Assembly: GCA_035546935.1 (NCBI GenBank)
Contig: DASZVP010000002.1
Span: forward strand, 496,001-560,000
DNA: 64,000 nucleotides
DNA from: DASZVP01 sp035546935
GTDB taxonomy: Bacteria > Patescibacteriota > Saccharimonadia > Saccharimonadales > UBA4665
Reading direction: 5' to 3'
Part shown: positions 15,567 through 24,500 of the stretch, one piece after another
Layout: the number at the start of each line of letters is the position of its first letter
How positions within the stretch are numbered: position 1 is the first letter of the stretch
Position numbers and translations under genes: made by a program
The notes under the pieces: generated by a model
Told to the model about the DNA's origin: nothing
Database searches by the model: none
Seen by the model: only the letters and a program-made list of their open reading frames with translations

Positions 15567-16098
15567 CAAAAGCTTCCTCTTCGTCGTGGTGCGGCACCAC
15601 GGCACGACCTAACCCGCTGAGTAGAATATCCATCTCATCTACGTCGTCGTCAGTCATAATCTCTTTAGCCAACTGCAATTCTGTGCCATCACCGTGTACT
15701 AGGCGAGACATAGCTAACTTTGCAAAGTAACCGTCCAGGGTTTGTTCATGCTGATGTGTTGGCGCGGGCGCCTCGCTGGCGTTTATAACCAGTTCTACCA
15801 GCTCTGAAAGCGTAGTAAATGACGTAAAGATATCGTGCTCATTAACCGAGTGCAGCAATAACGTGACAGCCGGGTGAGCTTCTACAAAATCAGGCTCCCA
15901 CCAGTGAGTTTCCGGGTATTTTTCTTCAAAGACGCCGACCAGCAATTTGGCTGCCGCAACTTGTTCGGCGACGCTGCGGCGATATTCCGGTCCGTAGCGA
16001 CCATCAGTAGGAAGAGCAACATTACTGTCGCCCCAACGGGGATCTTCCGGCCAATAATGCTTAAGGGTTCGGGCGGTGCGCGCTTCGCGAGCTAACAT
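15526..16098 (-). CDS. Unknown soluble 190-aa protein
   Basis: 190 residues, starting MLAREARTARTLKHYWPED. Acidic overall, rich in His and Trp in the middle (PETHWWEPDFVEAHP), with no membrane segment and no recognised domain. A minus-strand TAAAAT ends 6 bases before the ATG, so the mRNA is probably leaderless. It converges on recR with a 41-base overlap of coding ends, unusual enough that the far C-terminal part (after the EEEAFARQ region) may simply be stop-free read-through. Function unknown. Confidence 0.6.
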   Translation of the reverse strand: MLAREARTARTLKHYWPEDPRWGDSNVALPTDGRYGPEYRRSVAEQVAAAKLLVGVFEEKYPETHWWEPDFVEAHPAVTLLLHSVNEHDIFTSFTTLSELVELVINASEAPAPTHQHEQTLDGYFAKLAMSRLVHGDGTELQLAKEIMTDDDVDEMDILLSGLGRAVVPHHDEEEAFARQSADPLGRGRA

Positions 16099-16159
16099 AA
16101 GTATATTTTAACATTTTAGATCTGTTTGTCCAGGGCTTGGGAATTTGCCGACCTCTGTT

Positions 16160-16165
16160 TACAAT
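16160..16165 (+). promoter_or_regulatory. -10 box of the nrnA-like/cysS unit, leaderless
   Basis: TACAAT ends 7 bases before ATG 16173. This decides the start over the in-frame ATG at 16137, which lies upstream of the -10 box. Confidence 0.55.
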
Positions 16166-16172
16166 ATTAGGT

Positions 16173-17192
16173 ATGTACGATCAAGCCGAGCAAGTCAAAA
16201 CTATTGTTGAATCGGCACAAAAAATAGTCATTGTTCAGGCCGACAACCCCGACGCCGACAGCGTTGGCAGCGCCCTGGCACTAGAGCATATTTTGGGTGA
16301 CCTCGGCAAAGAGCCATATCTGTATTGTGCCGTCGAAACACCTGGCTATTTGCGCTATTTGCCAGGCTGGGATCGCGTTCAGAATGAGCTGCCGCACCAA
16401 TTCGACGCCAGCATTATTGTGGACGCCTCGACAATAACTCTCTTGGAGAAGGTAGCTGGCAGCGGGCAACAGGGCTGGCTGGCCAGCAAACCCTGCGTGG
16501 TGCTGGACCACCATGAGAGCGTCGACAAGCCCATTCCATTTGCCACAGTCACGATTAATGATCACCAGCGAGCCTCAACAGGAGAGCTAATTTACCTGCT
16601 AGCTCAGCAGCTGGCGTGGCCGGTATCAATTGCGGCTCAAGAGCTATTAATGAACTCAATTTTAGGTGATACCCAGGGGTTAACCAATCAATTAGCTAGC
16701 GCTCAAACTTACCGGATTATGGCCGATTTTGTCGAAGCCGGGGTGGACCGACCGGCTTTGGAAGAGCAGCGCCGCGCGTTTAGCAAAATGGTCCAGGAAA
16801 TTTACCGCTACAAGGCACAGCTAATTCAACGCACTGCTTTCAGCGCCGACGGCCGGGTGGCCAGTGTTGTGGTGCCGCAGTCAGAGATTAATGAATATAG
16901 CCCGTTATATAACCCGGCGCCGCTAATTCAAGGTGACATGCTGCAAACTACAGGGGTAGCTGTAGCAATTGTACTAAAAACTTACGACGACGGCCACATG
17001 ACCGGCGCCATTCGCTGCAACCCGGGAGCGCCCGTTGCTGCGCCGTTGGCCGAAACGTTTGGCGGTGGCGGTCACGCTTACGCCGGCGGCTTTAAAATTG
17101 ACCGGGCCGAACCTTTTGATGAACAAATTCAAAAATGCCTTGCTCGGGCCACCGAGCTTCTTGCTAAACTAGATCAAGATGAAACTGTATAA
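16173..17192 (+). CDS. DHH/DHHA1 phosphoesterase, NrnA-like
   Basis: NrnA-type enzymes degrade nano-RNA oligonucleotides and/or dephosphorylate pAp; related ones cleave c-di-AMP. 339 residues from ATG 16173. Metal-binding motifs: ADNPDADSVGSALAL (motif I), ASIIVDAS (motif II), VVLDHHES (DHH), and in the C-terminal DHHA1 domain the substrate-binding GGGGHAYAGGF. No GGDEF, PAS or membrane part, so the soluble nanoRNase/pAp phosphatase type is more likely than GdpP. Overlaps cysS by 14 bases, implying co-translation. Confidence 0.86.
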   Translation: MYDQAEQVKTIVESAQKIVIVQADNPDADSVGSALALEHILGDLGKEPYLYCAVETPGYLRYLPGWDRVQNELPHQFDASIIVDASTITLLEKVAGSGQQGWLASKPCVVLDHHESVDKPIPFATVTINDHQRASTGELIYLLAQQLAWPVSIAAQELLMNSILGDTQGLTNQLASAQTYRIMADFVEAGVDRPALEEQRRAFSKMVQEIYRYKAQLIQRTAFSADGRVASVVVPQSEINEYSPLYNPAPLIQGDMLQTTGVAVAIVLKTYDDGHMTGAIRCNPGAPVAAPLAETFGGGGHAYAGGFKIDRAEPFDEQIQKCLARATELLAKLDQDETV

Positions 17193-18576
17193 CACCCTAA
17201 CTCGCCAAATCGAAGAGATTACGCCCTTGCAGGCGCCAACAGTGACAGTTTACACCTGCGGCCCGACAGTTTATGACTACCCCCACATTGGCAACTGGTT
17301 TACTTTTATTCGTTACGACCTATTGATACGCACATTGCGCATGAGTGGTTTTGAGCCAAAATGGGTTCTCAACATAACTGATGTTGGCCACCTGGTGAGT
17401 GATGCCGACGAAGGAGAAGATAAGCTTGAAAAGGGTGCTAAACGCGAAGGCAAGACGGCCTGGGATGTTGCTAAATTTTATGCAGATTACTTTACTGAAG
17501 GACTTAAAAGGCTCAATTTTACACAGCCGCACGAGCTGCCTAAGGCTACTGAGCACATTGCCGAACAGATACAACTGGTCAAAGAGCTCGAAGCTAAAGG
17601 CTTTACATATGTTATAGACGATGGGGTTTACTACGACACTTCAAAATTTCCTAAATATGCTGACTTTGCCAGATTAGACCTCGACGAGCAACAAGCCGGC
17701 GCGCGCGTGGAAGTTAATGCCCAAAAGCGCAACCCAACCGATTTTGCTTTGTGGAAGTTTTCGCCAAAAGACCACCAACGCGACATGGAGTGGGACAGCC
17801 CATGGGGCAAGGGTTTCCCGGGCTGGCATCTCGAATGCTCGGCCATGAGTCGTAAATACTTAGGCGACACGCTGGATATTCATAGCGGCGGCATTGACCA
17901 TGTTCCTGTACATCACACGAATGAGATTGCTCAATCTGAGGCTGCCACCGGCAAACCATTTGCTAATGTCTGGATGCACACCAACCACATCCTAATTAAT
18001 GACGAAAAAATATCGAAGAGCCTGAACAATGGCATCACTCTGGAAGACATTGAGGCCAAGGGCTTTTCGCTAGAAGCATTCCGCTTGCATGTTTTAGAAT
18101 CGCATTACCGCTCGCAGTCTAAATTTAGCTGGGAAAGTCTGGAAGCTGCGCAGAATCGATTAAAAGCTTACCAACAGATGGCTGACATGGTCTATCAACC
18201 CACAACCACTGGTGAAAAGCTGGACAAGCATAAGTGGCGGATGGAGCTTGAAGCATCTATTCAAAATGATCTTGATACGCCAAAATTCTTAGCCGTTGTC
18301 AGCGCCTTAAGCGCACACGTAACAGAAAACGGTATACATAATGAAGGCGAAGCGGAAGATCTTCAATTTTTGTTCCATCTTATAGACGAAGTTCTCGGCA
18401 CTAATCTTTTTTGGGGTAACGACATCACCGAGGAGCAGAAACAGATCATTGCCGAGCGTGAAAAAGCGCGTGAAAACAAAGACTGGGCCAAGTCCGATGA
18501 GCTGCGCGATCAACTAACCGAACAGGGTATTGGCCTGAACGACATGCCAAACGGTACTATTTGGTTTCGGTTGTAA
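17179..18576 (+). CDS. cysS: Cysteinyl-tRNA synthetase
   Basis: Class I synthetase that charges tRNA-Cys. 465 residues, normal length. Zinc-ligand cysteine and HIGH-type motif in YTCGPTVYDYPHIGNW; second zinc cysteine in GWHLECSAMS; the His/Glu ligands in VHHTNEIAQSEA; KMSKS-type loop EKISKSLNNG. A DALR-type anticodon-binding helical domain follows, ending DMPNGTIWF. The start ATG lies inside the end of the preceding gene. The 3' end overlaps the convergent AI-2E-type permease gene by 20 bases. Confidence 0.96.
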   Translation: MKLYNTLTRQIEEITPLQAPTVTVYTCGPTVYDYPHIGNWFTFIRYDLLIRTLRMSGFEPKWVLNITDVGHLVSDADEGEDKLEKGAKREGKTAWDVAKFYADYFTEGLKRLNFTQPHELPKATEHIAEQIQLVKELEAKGFTYVIDDGVYYDTSKFPKYADFARLDLDEQQAGARVEVNAQKRNPTDFALWKFSPKDHQRDMEWDSPWGKGFPGWHLECSAMSRKYLGDTLDIHSGGIDHVPVHHTNEIAQSEAATGKPFANVWMHTNHILINDEKISKSLNNGITLEDIEAKGFSLEAFRLHVLESHYRSQSKFSWESLEAAQNRLKAYQQMADMVYQPTTTGEKLDKHKWRMELEASIQNDLDTPKFLAVVSALSAHVTENGIHNEGEAEDLQFLFHLIDEVLGTNLFWGNDITEEQKQIIAEREKARENKDWAKSDELRDQLTEQGIGLNDMPNGTIWFRL

Positions 18577-19675
18577 CTTTTTTATATTCGGCTTCGGGAA
18601 TAATTTTGCTGCGGCGCAAATATTCCAAAAAGGCAATGCGTAGACAGCCGGCTGCCGGAATGGCTACCAAACCGCCGAACAGACCGCCAAAACTGACGCC
18701 TACGATCACAGACATAAAGACGAGTAGCGGCGACATATTGGTAGAATTCGCCTGGATGCGCGGCTGAATTAAGTAGTTTTCGACCTGCTGGTATAAGATG
18801 TAATAAATCAAGATAATGATCGCGGCGCTGGTGGAGTGAAACAGCGCGACAATCGTAATAATGATTGCACCGATGGTGTGGCCAATCATTGGTATAAGGC
18901 CACAAATAAATATGATAACCAGCAAGGCTACAGGGTAGCTGATATGCAATAGCAGCACGGCCGGAATAATCAGCACCGATGCTAGGGCGGCCAAAACGAC
19001 CTGGCCGTTCACGTAACCTTTAACTACTCTATACATGTCTCCGGCCAACTCGTCGGCCGCCTCTTTGTGTCCGTCTGGCACAAGCTGTCGGAAGAATGCC
19101 AGCCAGCGCGGTCCCTCAACCAGCATCATAAAGGTTAGGACTAAAATTGTGACAAGCGAGAAAACGCTGCTGCCAATATGCTGCGCCGTGGAGAAAGCTG
19201 TGCCGCCGATATGCTGCAAACGATCTGAGAGTTGACCCGACACATCGTTAACCTGCTTTTCTAAGTGGTATCGGCGAATTAGGCGGCCCACTTCGCCGTT
19301 TTGACTGCGGAATTCGCTGACTAAATGCGGGGCAGCTTTCACAAAGTTTTCCGTTTGCCGTACTAGCGGCGGCACGATGCTGGCAATAAAAATACCAAGC
19401 AGGATAACTACGATTAGAAATGATAGCGTGGTTGCGATAGAGCGGCTGCCGCGACGCTTACCAGGCAGGCGTTGGCTCAGCCAATTAACAGGGGCGTTCA
19501 AGGCTAAGGCCAGGAAAAAAGCGCTGAAAATCAGCAATAAAGCATGGGCGGCACGGTGTAAGGCGGCCAAGATGATAATTGTAGCTACAATCAGGATTAC
19601 AACCCGCACAAAGGTTTCAACAGTAACAGTCAGGGCAACTTCGGGCGTTTCAGGCGTGCGTCGGAAACGAAACAT
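18557..19675 (-). CDS. AI-2E/TqsA family permease (UPF0118)
   Basis: Eight-helix membrane protein of a family named after an autoinducer-2 exporter but with several transport roles, including Na+(Li+)/H+ antiport. I use ATG 19675 (MFRFRRTPETPEV), preceded by a TAATAAT-like -10 box; the longer reading frame would add 35 improbable residues. 372 residues. Family features: FFLALALNAPVNWL near the first helices, a long soluble helical loop in the middle, and the conserved LIPMIGHTIGAIIITIVAL and NYLIQPRIQ segments toward the C terminus. Confidence 0.82.
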   Translation of the reverse strand: MFRFRRTPETPEVALTVTVETFVRVVILIVATIIILAALHRAAHALLLIFSAFFLALALNAPVNWLSQRLPGKRRGSRSIATTLSFLIVVILLGIFIASIVPPLVRQTENFVKAAPHLVSEFRSQNGEVGRLIRRYHLEKQVNDVSGQLSDRLQHIGGTAFSTAQHIGSSVFSLVTILVLTFMMLVEGPRWLAFFRQLVPDGHKEAADELAGDMYRVVKGYVNGQVVLAALASVLIIPAVLLLHISYPVALLVIIFICGLIPMIGHTIGAIIITIVALFHSTSAAIIILIYYILYQQVENYLIQPRIQANSTNMSPLLVFMSVIVGVSFGGLFGGLVAIPAAGCLRIAFLEYLRRSKIIPEAEYKKVTTETK

Positions 19676-19685
19676 AGTCCTATTA

Positions 19686-20828
19686 TTACAGATTGTCTCT
19701 TTTAAGCAATGCCTGGTGGTAGGATTCAAGCAGTTGCTGTCCGACGATGTCGGAGTCGTATTGCCGGCTCTCTTTTGCACCCCAAGCGGCGGCGGCTTGG
19801 CGAGCTACGTTATCATTTAAATAATACTCGAGTAAGTCGGCCAGCTCACCCGGCTTGGAAGCATCGAAAATTAGCTCTGGACGTTTTTCCATGACGGACC
19901 GATAACCTGGATTATCGCCAGCTAAAACGGCTGCATGGCCGCTGGCCATGGCCTCGAGCAGAACAATACCAAACGCTTCGCCACCGCTGCTGGGGAAAAC
20001 AGCCAGATCAGCCGAGGCGAGATATCGCGGCTTGTCCTCTTCGGTGACAAACCCCTTAAATTCCACGGTTTCGGCCAGGTCGTGCTCGCGGCAGAATTGT
20101 TCCAGCTTTGGCTGCAAGTAGCCCTTGCCGCAAACTACAATTCGAAAGTCAGGCATGTTGGTGCGTTGGCGAAGTTGGGCAGCGGCCTGCAGTAAAGTCA
20201 AACAGCCTTTGCGCGGTTCCAAGCGGCCCAGAAAAACAATTGTCGGCGTGTCCCAGTACTCTGCGAACGGTTTGGCATCATGGAAACGCCGGTAATCAAA
20301 CATGTTAGGCGAGACTTTGGCCGGCAGACCAAAAGCCCACTCTTCAAAGCGCGCCGCAGCCGAAGAGACAGCCAGCATTTGATCTACACGCTTCAGTGAC
20401 GGACGCAGCCAGTAGCGTAAAAGGCGACAGGCCCAGCGACTTAAAATGCCGTAAGGCAAGCTATGAAAAGTGGCCACTACTGCTGTTTGCCGCTTGGCAG
20501 CCAGCATTAAGGGCTGCGCCAGCAGCGGATGGTGCGGCGTTTGGACGTGCAGCACATCGAATTCATGCATATTCATAAAGCGGCGCAGCCGGCGCTTAGA
20601 GGCTGGCAACGGAATGGTTGTAGCCGTGCCGTTAAAGCGCACTGCCATATTGCGGGCCAGGCTGTATAGATTGGGCAGGTCGCGGCGTTTAGTTTCGCCA
20701 GCGAGGTAGCTAACCGCGTGCCCTTGACGTGTCAGCCAGGAGCCGACGGCCAAAACATATTGCGGCACTCCTTCGGCAGTATCCAGCGACGTATCGATAA
20801 CTAAGCCGATTTTAAGCGGCTTTGCCAT
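19686..20828 (-). CDS. GT4 family glycosyltransferase
   Basis: 380 residues from ATG 20828 (MAKPLKIGLVIDTSLD), overlapping the upstream glycosyltransferase gene by 17 bases; the reading frame further upstream is only the shadow of that gene. GT-B fold: N-terminal domain with GVPQYVLAVGSWLTRQGH, C-terminal nucleotide-sugar domain with VFLGRLEPRKG and the E-x7-E motif in GEAFGIVLLEAMASG. Likely second step in building a membrane glycolipid, after its PimA-like neighbour; substrate unknown. Confidence 0.85.
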   Translation of the reverse strand: MAKPLKIGLVIDTSLDTAEGVPQYVLAVGSWLTRQGHAVSYLAGETKRRDLPNLYSLARNMAVRFNGTATTIPLPASKRRLRRFMNMHEFDVLHVQTPHHPLLAQPLMLAAKRQTAVVATFHSLPYGILSRWACRLLRYWLRPSLKRVDQMLAVSSAAARFEEWAFGLPAKVSPNMFDYRRFHDAKPFAEYWDTPTIVFLGRLEPRKGCLTLLQAAAQLRQRTNMPDFRIVVCGKGYLQPKLEQFCREHDLAETVEFKGFVTEEDKPRYLASADLAVFPSSGGEAFGIVLLEAMASGHAAVLAGDNPGYRSVMEKRPELIFDASKPGELADLLEYYLNDNVARQAAAAWGAKESRQYDSDIVGQQLLESYHQALLKRDNL

Positions 20829-21948
20829 GTTCTTTGAGGGCTTCTTTGTACAGCGATTCATACTGGTCGATGACGTTCGGATAGTCGAATTGCTGCACAT
20901 ATTCGCGGGCCCACTCCTGCCAAAGCTTGCGCAAGTCAGGTTCGCGCAAAAGCAGCGCCAGGCGGCGAGCAAACTCTGCAGTATCAAGCGGGTTAACAAT
21001 TGATAAGCCTCCCACACCTTCCATTAAATCGGCGTAACCGGGGTTGTTGCCCGCGACGGTGACCGTGCCAACCGCCATTGACTCCAGCAGGACAATGCCA
21101 AAACTTTCGCCGCTGACGGCAGGCGAGCAAAAGAGATCTGCCTCAGCCATCAGCTGCAGTTTGAGTTCTTCGCTAATGAAACCCAGAAAAGTAACATTGG
21201 ACAGTTTGAGGTCCTCAGCTAATAGTTCCAGACGTTCACGCTCCGGCCCGTCTCCGGCAATCAGGAGCTTAGCGCCGGGAAAGTCCTGTTGCAGAATTCG
21301 AAAGGCTTGCAACAGATAAATTGCGCCTTTGCGTTTTTCCAGGCGGCCAATATACAAAATTGTCGGATCTTCCGGCACAGCTTGGTGAGGAGCTTCTTTG
21401 TACTTAGACAGATCAATGCCGTTAGGAATAATGGTGATGGGCATATTGGTCATACCGGCGACGTATTCAGCGCCAGAGTTGGAAACGGCAGTCAGCACGT
21501 GCAAATACTGCATGACTGATTTGAGATATGGATAAACTATTTTGAGTAGGACCCGGGTGCTCATAGCCTCGGAAACTTTGGCATGAAAAGTAGCAATATT
21601 AACAGAGGTAGAGCGCTGCAGTAATTGCCGGCTCAACAATGGATTCCACGGCTCATGGAAGTGCAAAATGTCAAACTGTTCGGCGCCCAAAAGAGCGTCA
21701 ATTTCTTCGGCATCGGCGGTGCTGGAAACCTGCGAGGTCGTTTCGGTAAAGGTGAGGGTTCGAAAGTCGGTGGATGTACCAAAAAAGATAATGCCGTCGT
21801 CCGGCGGTTGAGCGTGCTTGCGCGGACGAGGCGTAATGATTTTGACCTCGTGCCCGCGTTCGGTAAGACCTTCACGAAGTGCCATGATAACTTCCAACAC
21901 GCCACCGTGCCGATTAATGCTGTACGGGCAAACCAGTCCGATCTTCAT
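20812..21948 (-). CDS. GT4 glycosyltransferase, PimA-like
   Basis: 378 residues, start MKIGLVCPYSINRHGGVLE, which closely follows the pattern of phosphatidylinositol mannosyltransferase PimA (MRIGxVCPYS..GGV). GT-B fold with NGIDLSKYKE, ILYIGRLEKRKG and the E-x7-E motif in GESFGIVLLESMAVG. Probably transfers the first sugar onto a lipid acceptor at the inner membrane face. It is cotranscribed with a second GT4 gene; an alpha/beta hydrolase gene is upstream. PimA identity is by motif resemblance only. Confidence 0.82.
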   Translation of the reverse strand: MKIGLVCPYSINRHGGVLEVIMALREGLTERGHEVKIITPRPRKHAQPPDDGIIFFGTSTDFRTLTFTETTSQVSSTADAEEIDALLGAEQFDILHFHEPWNPLLSRQLLQRSTSVNIATFHAKVSEAMSTRVLLKIVYPYLKSVMQYLHVLTAVSNSGAEYVAGMTNMPITIIPNGIDLSKYKEAPHQAVPEDPTILYIGRLEKRKGAIYLLQAFRILQQDFPGAKLLIAGDGPERERLELLAEDLKLSNVTFLGFISEELKLQLMAEADLFCSPAVSGESFGIVLLESMAVGTVTVAGNNPGYADLMEGVGGLSIVNPLDTAEFARRLALLLREPDLRKLWQEWAREYVQQFDYPNVIDQYESLYKEALKEHGKAA

Positions 21949-21967
21949 CTTATTTTCAGTATACCAT

Positions 21968-22909
21968 TCAGGCTATGGTAGCCATCTTGCGCTTCAGAGC
22001 CGCTGGGATGTAGGCTGCCGCAGCTTTTTCGTCGGCAATCACACTAGGCGCATGAGCCTTCATGTTGATTTTGACCATGTGAAAGTCTTTGAAAATAATG
22101 CGCATGTGTTGCTCTACAACGCCATTATCAAAGAAGTGATCATCGGTCGTGCCGACGTGCCAAACCGGCAAGTCAACTTTTACACCGGTATTGTGGAAAC
22201 GCATAAACTCATTGACGGTGTAAGCCCAGGTCCGTACATCGTTGTCGTGCCACAAACCAATTTCAACTTGGTTCAAATGTTCAATCTCTGCAGGATCAGT
22301 GATGTCTTTAAATTTGTTTTTGGCATTGTGTGTACGGCTGTAAAAATTGCGCAAAACCCAGGGATGCAGCGCAATATGCCGAAAAACAAAGGCCGGCGGC
22401 CGCCAGCTCAAAATGCGCGTACCGGTGAGGTATGTCCAGTAGCGCACCGGCTTAAAGCTGAAGTCGTTGCTGTCAGCAAAACCAACGATGCTGACCATCA
22501 AAGTGACGCGTTTAGTAAGTTCTGGGTACCGTTGCAGCATGCGGGTGGCCACCACAAAGCCAAAGCTCATGCCGGCAATAACGACCTTTTTGCGCTTGTA
22601 GCGCAGTTTTACAAAAGCTGCCAGATAATCGGCCAGGTTATCGATGGTAGGCTTTTTGCCAATCTTATAAAAACTGTCCATGCCGCCAAAACCTGGCAGG
22701 TCGGGCATAGTCACCGCACCATAGCGGTTCAAGACCTGCATCAGCCCCCACCAGCGCTCCAGACTCGAGTGAGCACCATAAACAAACATAACTTCAATAT
22801 CGCTGCGCTTGTTCTTTGGCGCGGGCATATGCAACATGCGACCTTCTAGACCGTTAATGTTTAGCGGCACAATGTAGTCAGCCGGATTTTGTGAGCGTGT
22901 TTGCGGCAT
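21968..22909 (-). CDS. Alpha/beta hydrolase
   Basis: 313 residues with an alpha/beta-hydrolase core: oxyanion/early strand VMFVYGAHSSLERWWGL, PDLPGFGG, nucleophile elbow GMSFGF (Ser), a helical cap (about residues 150-230), and a probable acid/His pair in WHVGTTDDHFF and a later MKAHAPSV segment. No signal peptide, so cytoplasmic. Upstream of two lipid-glycosyltransferase genes on the same strand, it may act on lipids or glycolipids, but substrate cannot be told. The 343-codon open frame on the other strand is a shadow. Confidence 0.75.
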   Translation of the reverse strand: MPQTRSQNPADYIVPLNINGLEGRMLHMPAPKNKRSDIEVMFVYGAHSSLERWWGLMQVLNRYGAVTMPDLPGFGGMDSFYKIGKKPTIDNLADYLAAFVKLRYKRKKVVIAGMSFGFVVATRMLQRYPELTKRVTLMVSIVGFADSNDFSFKPVRYWTYLTGTRILSWRPPAFVFRHIALHPWVLRNFYSRTHNAKNKFKDITDPAEIEHLNQVEIGLWHDNDVRTWAYTVNEFMRFHNTGVKVDLPVWHVGTTDDHFFDNGVVEQHMRIIFKDFHMVKINMKAHAPSVIADEKAAAAYIPAALKRKMATIA

Positions 22910-22975
22910 AGCTTACTTAAAGAGTAATTATGTATATTTTAGCAGGTTCTTTAGCGTCCGTCCACCGCCTAACAG

Positions 22976-23004
22976 TTGTCGCTATGACCCATTTACGCTA
23001 AAAT
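22976..23004 (+). promoter_or_regulatory. Promoter of tRNA-Gln
   Basis: TTGTCG at 22976-22981, a 17-base spacer and TAAAAT at 22999-23004, about 20 bases before the mature tRNA 5' end. Confidence 0.6.
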
Positions 23005-23023
23005 CAATCTGTTCCGCACCCAA

Positions 23024-23098
23024 TGGGACGTGGCCAAGTGGTAAGGCACCGGGTTTTGGTCCCGGCATTCGGGGGTTCGAATCCCTCCGTCCCAGCCA
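23024..23098 (+). tRNA. tRNA-Gln (anticodon UUG), CCA encoded
   Basis: Acceptor TGGGACG (23024-23030) pairs with CGTCCCA; anticodon arm CCGGG-TTTTGGT-CCCGG gives UUG at positions 34-36; T arm GGGGG-TTCGAAT-CCCTC; discriminator G and genome-encoded CCA at 23096-23098. The short D-loop has the expected GTGGTAAGGC. It has its own promoter and terminator. Confidence 0.95.
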
Positions 23099-23101
23099 TA
23101 T

Positions 23102-23133
23102 AAAAAAGCTCAGGCTTTAGTCTGGGCTTTTTT
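23102..23133 (+). terminator. Rho-independent terminator after tRNA-Gln
   Basis: AAAAAAGCTCAG (23102-23113) pairs with CTGGGCTTTTTT (23122-23133), 12 bp with one G-T pair, 8-base loop, ending in six T. Confidence 0.85.
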
Positions 23134-23145
23134 ATATCCCTCGGC

Positions 23146-23226
23146 AGGGATTCGAACGGGTCTGCCAGTGGCAGACCCCGGCACTTTGCGAGCGGCTTCG
23201 CGCGAGCAAAGCGAATCCCTCCGTCC
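23146..23226. repeat. Structured three-way inverted repeat carrying a copy of the tRNA 3' part
   Basis: An outer 9-bp perfect stem, AGGGATTCG (23146-23154) with CGAATCCCT (23212-23220), encloses two hairpins: a perfect 10-bp stem GGGTCTGCCA/TGGCAGACCC with a 1-base loop (23158-23178), and CTTTGC/GCAAAG with an inner GCG/CGC and tandem G-A mismatches (23184-23211). The 15 bases 23212-23226 repeat tRNA-Gln bases 23078-23092 exactly. It looks like an attachment-site or recombination substrate derived from the tRNA, or a tRNA-mimicking element. Confidence 0.6.
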
Positions 23227-23236
23227 AAATTTGTAT

Positions 23237-23242
23237 TACAAT
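23237..23242 (+). promoter_or_regulatory. -10 box of the YHYH gene, leaderless
   Basis: TACAAT ends 7 bases before the ATG at 23250. No ribosome site is present. Confidence 0.5.
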
Positions 23243-23249
23243 AAGCGTT

Positions 23250-24428
23250 ATGGACGACATCACACCACCCCAAAACACCGAAACCGAACAGCCAACACCA
23301 GTAACCGCTCCTGAAGTTACTCCTACAGGAACAGTCAACAGCGCGCCACCTAGCCCAAAAGGCAAGAGAACTGGCTTAATCATCGGTCTGGCCGTTCTAG
23401 TTATTATCGTCGCGGCAGGCGCTTGGTTCTTGGGCCGTAGCTCAAATAAGCCAGCAGCCAGCACTAACACCAGCAAAACGTCTAGCTCTTCCAACAAGTC
23501 GAACAGCAGCACTCAGGGCTTACAGCTCGACACCAAAAAGAACTACGGAAATAAGTATGCCGATGGTATTTTGCCAGTCGGCGACAGCAAATATACCACC
23601 ACCGGGCCTAAAGTTGGCTACGGTTACGTTTGCAGCAATTACGCCACTAACCTCCAGCAGGACAGCGGCGGCGCTATGACGCGCGGCCCCTGGTTTACTA
23701 ATAACAACACCGAGTACGACACAAACAAGAAGTCGCATGTAAATGGCAGCGTCATGTGGCAAGCCGACTTTACAAACACTGTGAGCGGCAGCACCCGAAC
23801 AATTGTTACCAATGATCTGCCCAGTCATCCGACTGGCATATTTCCAATTGCCAGCAGCGATCCAGCCTATGCCTACGACCGCAACCCTAACACCATCAAA
23901 GGCCAAGCCTTCACCTATAGCCTAAATGCCAGTCCTAGCTACAGCAGCACACCAAACTGCATTGGCGGCGAAGTTGGCATCATGTTAACTGGCGTGGCCT
24001 TGTTCAGCGCCTTTGACGCCGGTGGTCGCGATGCTGGCGCCTGGGAAGTCCAAGATTCCTGCGATGGGCACCCCCAGTCAGATGGAATTTACCACTACCA
24101 CACGCTCAGCACCTGCATTAAAGATGCTGGTGTCAGCACCGTTATTGGCTTTGCTCTAGATGGTTTTCCAATCACCGGACCAAAAGTTGGTACGAATAAT
24201 TACCTCACGACCTCTGATCTCGATGAATGTCACGGCCTAACCAGCCAAATCACATTAGATGGCAAAAAAGTAACCAGCTATCACTATGTCATGACCGAAG
24301 ACTTCCCGTATTCGATTAGCTGTTACCGCGGCACGGCCATCCAGCCGCCAGGCCAGGCGAATGCACAGGCCAGCGGCCAGACTACAGGCGCCAAAGGCGG
24401 CCCGGGCCCACGTGGCGGCATTCACTAG
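23250..24428 (+). CDS. Membrane-anchored extracellular YHYH-domain protein
   Basis: 392 residues. A Pro/Thr-rich cytoplasmic N terminus, one transmembrane helix (about residues 47-67, GLIIGLAVLVIIVAAGAWFL), a Ser/Asn/Thr-rich spacer, then a secreted domain with the YHYH signature (GIYHYHTLSTC), CIGGEVGIMLTGVALF and GFALDGFPITGP, all typical of YHYH proteins. Several cysteines may form disulfides outside. The C terminus is a Gly/Pro/Gln tail. YHYH proteins are surface or periplasmic with unknown biochemical function. It is the first gene after the tRNA-associated repeat. Confidence 0.8.
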   Translation: MDDITPPQNTETEQPTPVTAPEVTPTGTVNSAPPSPKGKRTGLIIGLAVLVIIVAAGAWFLGRSSNKPAASTNTSKTSSSSNKSNSSTQGLQLDTKKNYGNKYADGILPVGDSKYTTTGPKVGYGYVCSNYATNLQQDSGGAMTRGPWFTNNNTEYDTNKKSHVNGSVMWQADFTNTVSGSTRTIVTNDLPSHPTGIFPIASSDPAYAYDRNPNTIKGQAFTYSLNASPSYSSTPNCIGGEVGIMLTGVALFSAFDAGGRDAGAWEVQDSCDGHPQSDGIYHYHTLSTCIKDAGVSTVIGFALDGFPITGPKVGTNNYLTTSDLDECHGLTSQITLDGKKVTSYHYVMTEDFPYSISCYRGTAIQPPGQANAQASGQTTGAKGGPGPRGGIH

Positions 24429-24500
24429 TGCCCAAGTGGCATCATTCACGCAAATGCTCAAAAGTGCTATTCTTTAATCAAGTTTAAATCTGACTCAACT

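Noticed and set aside
16137..16172. Upstream start ATG 16137 for the DHH phosphoesterase
   Set aside because: A TACAAT -10 box at 16160-16165 lies inside this extension and the family N terminus matches MYDQAEQVK at 16173.
21818..22849. Long plus-strand open frame (343 codons)
   Set aside because: It lies opposite the alpha/beta hydrolase and glycosyltransferase genes, which have clear family motifs; it has none.
23004..23273. 89-codon minus-strand frame across tRNA-Gln (GTEGFEPPN-type translation)
   Set aside because: It is antisense to the tRNA and its repeat; this kind of translation is a well-known spurious product of tRNA regions.
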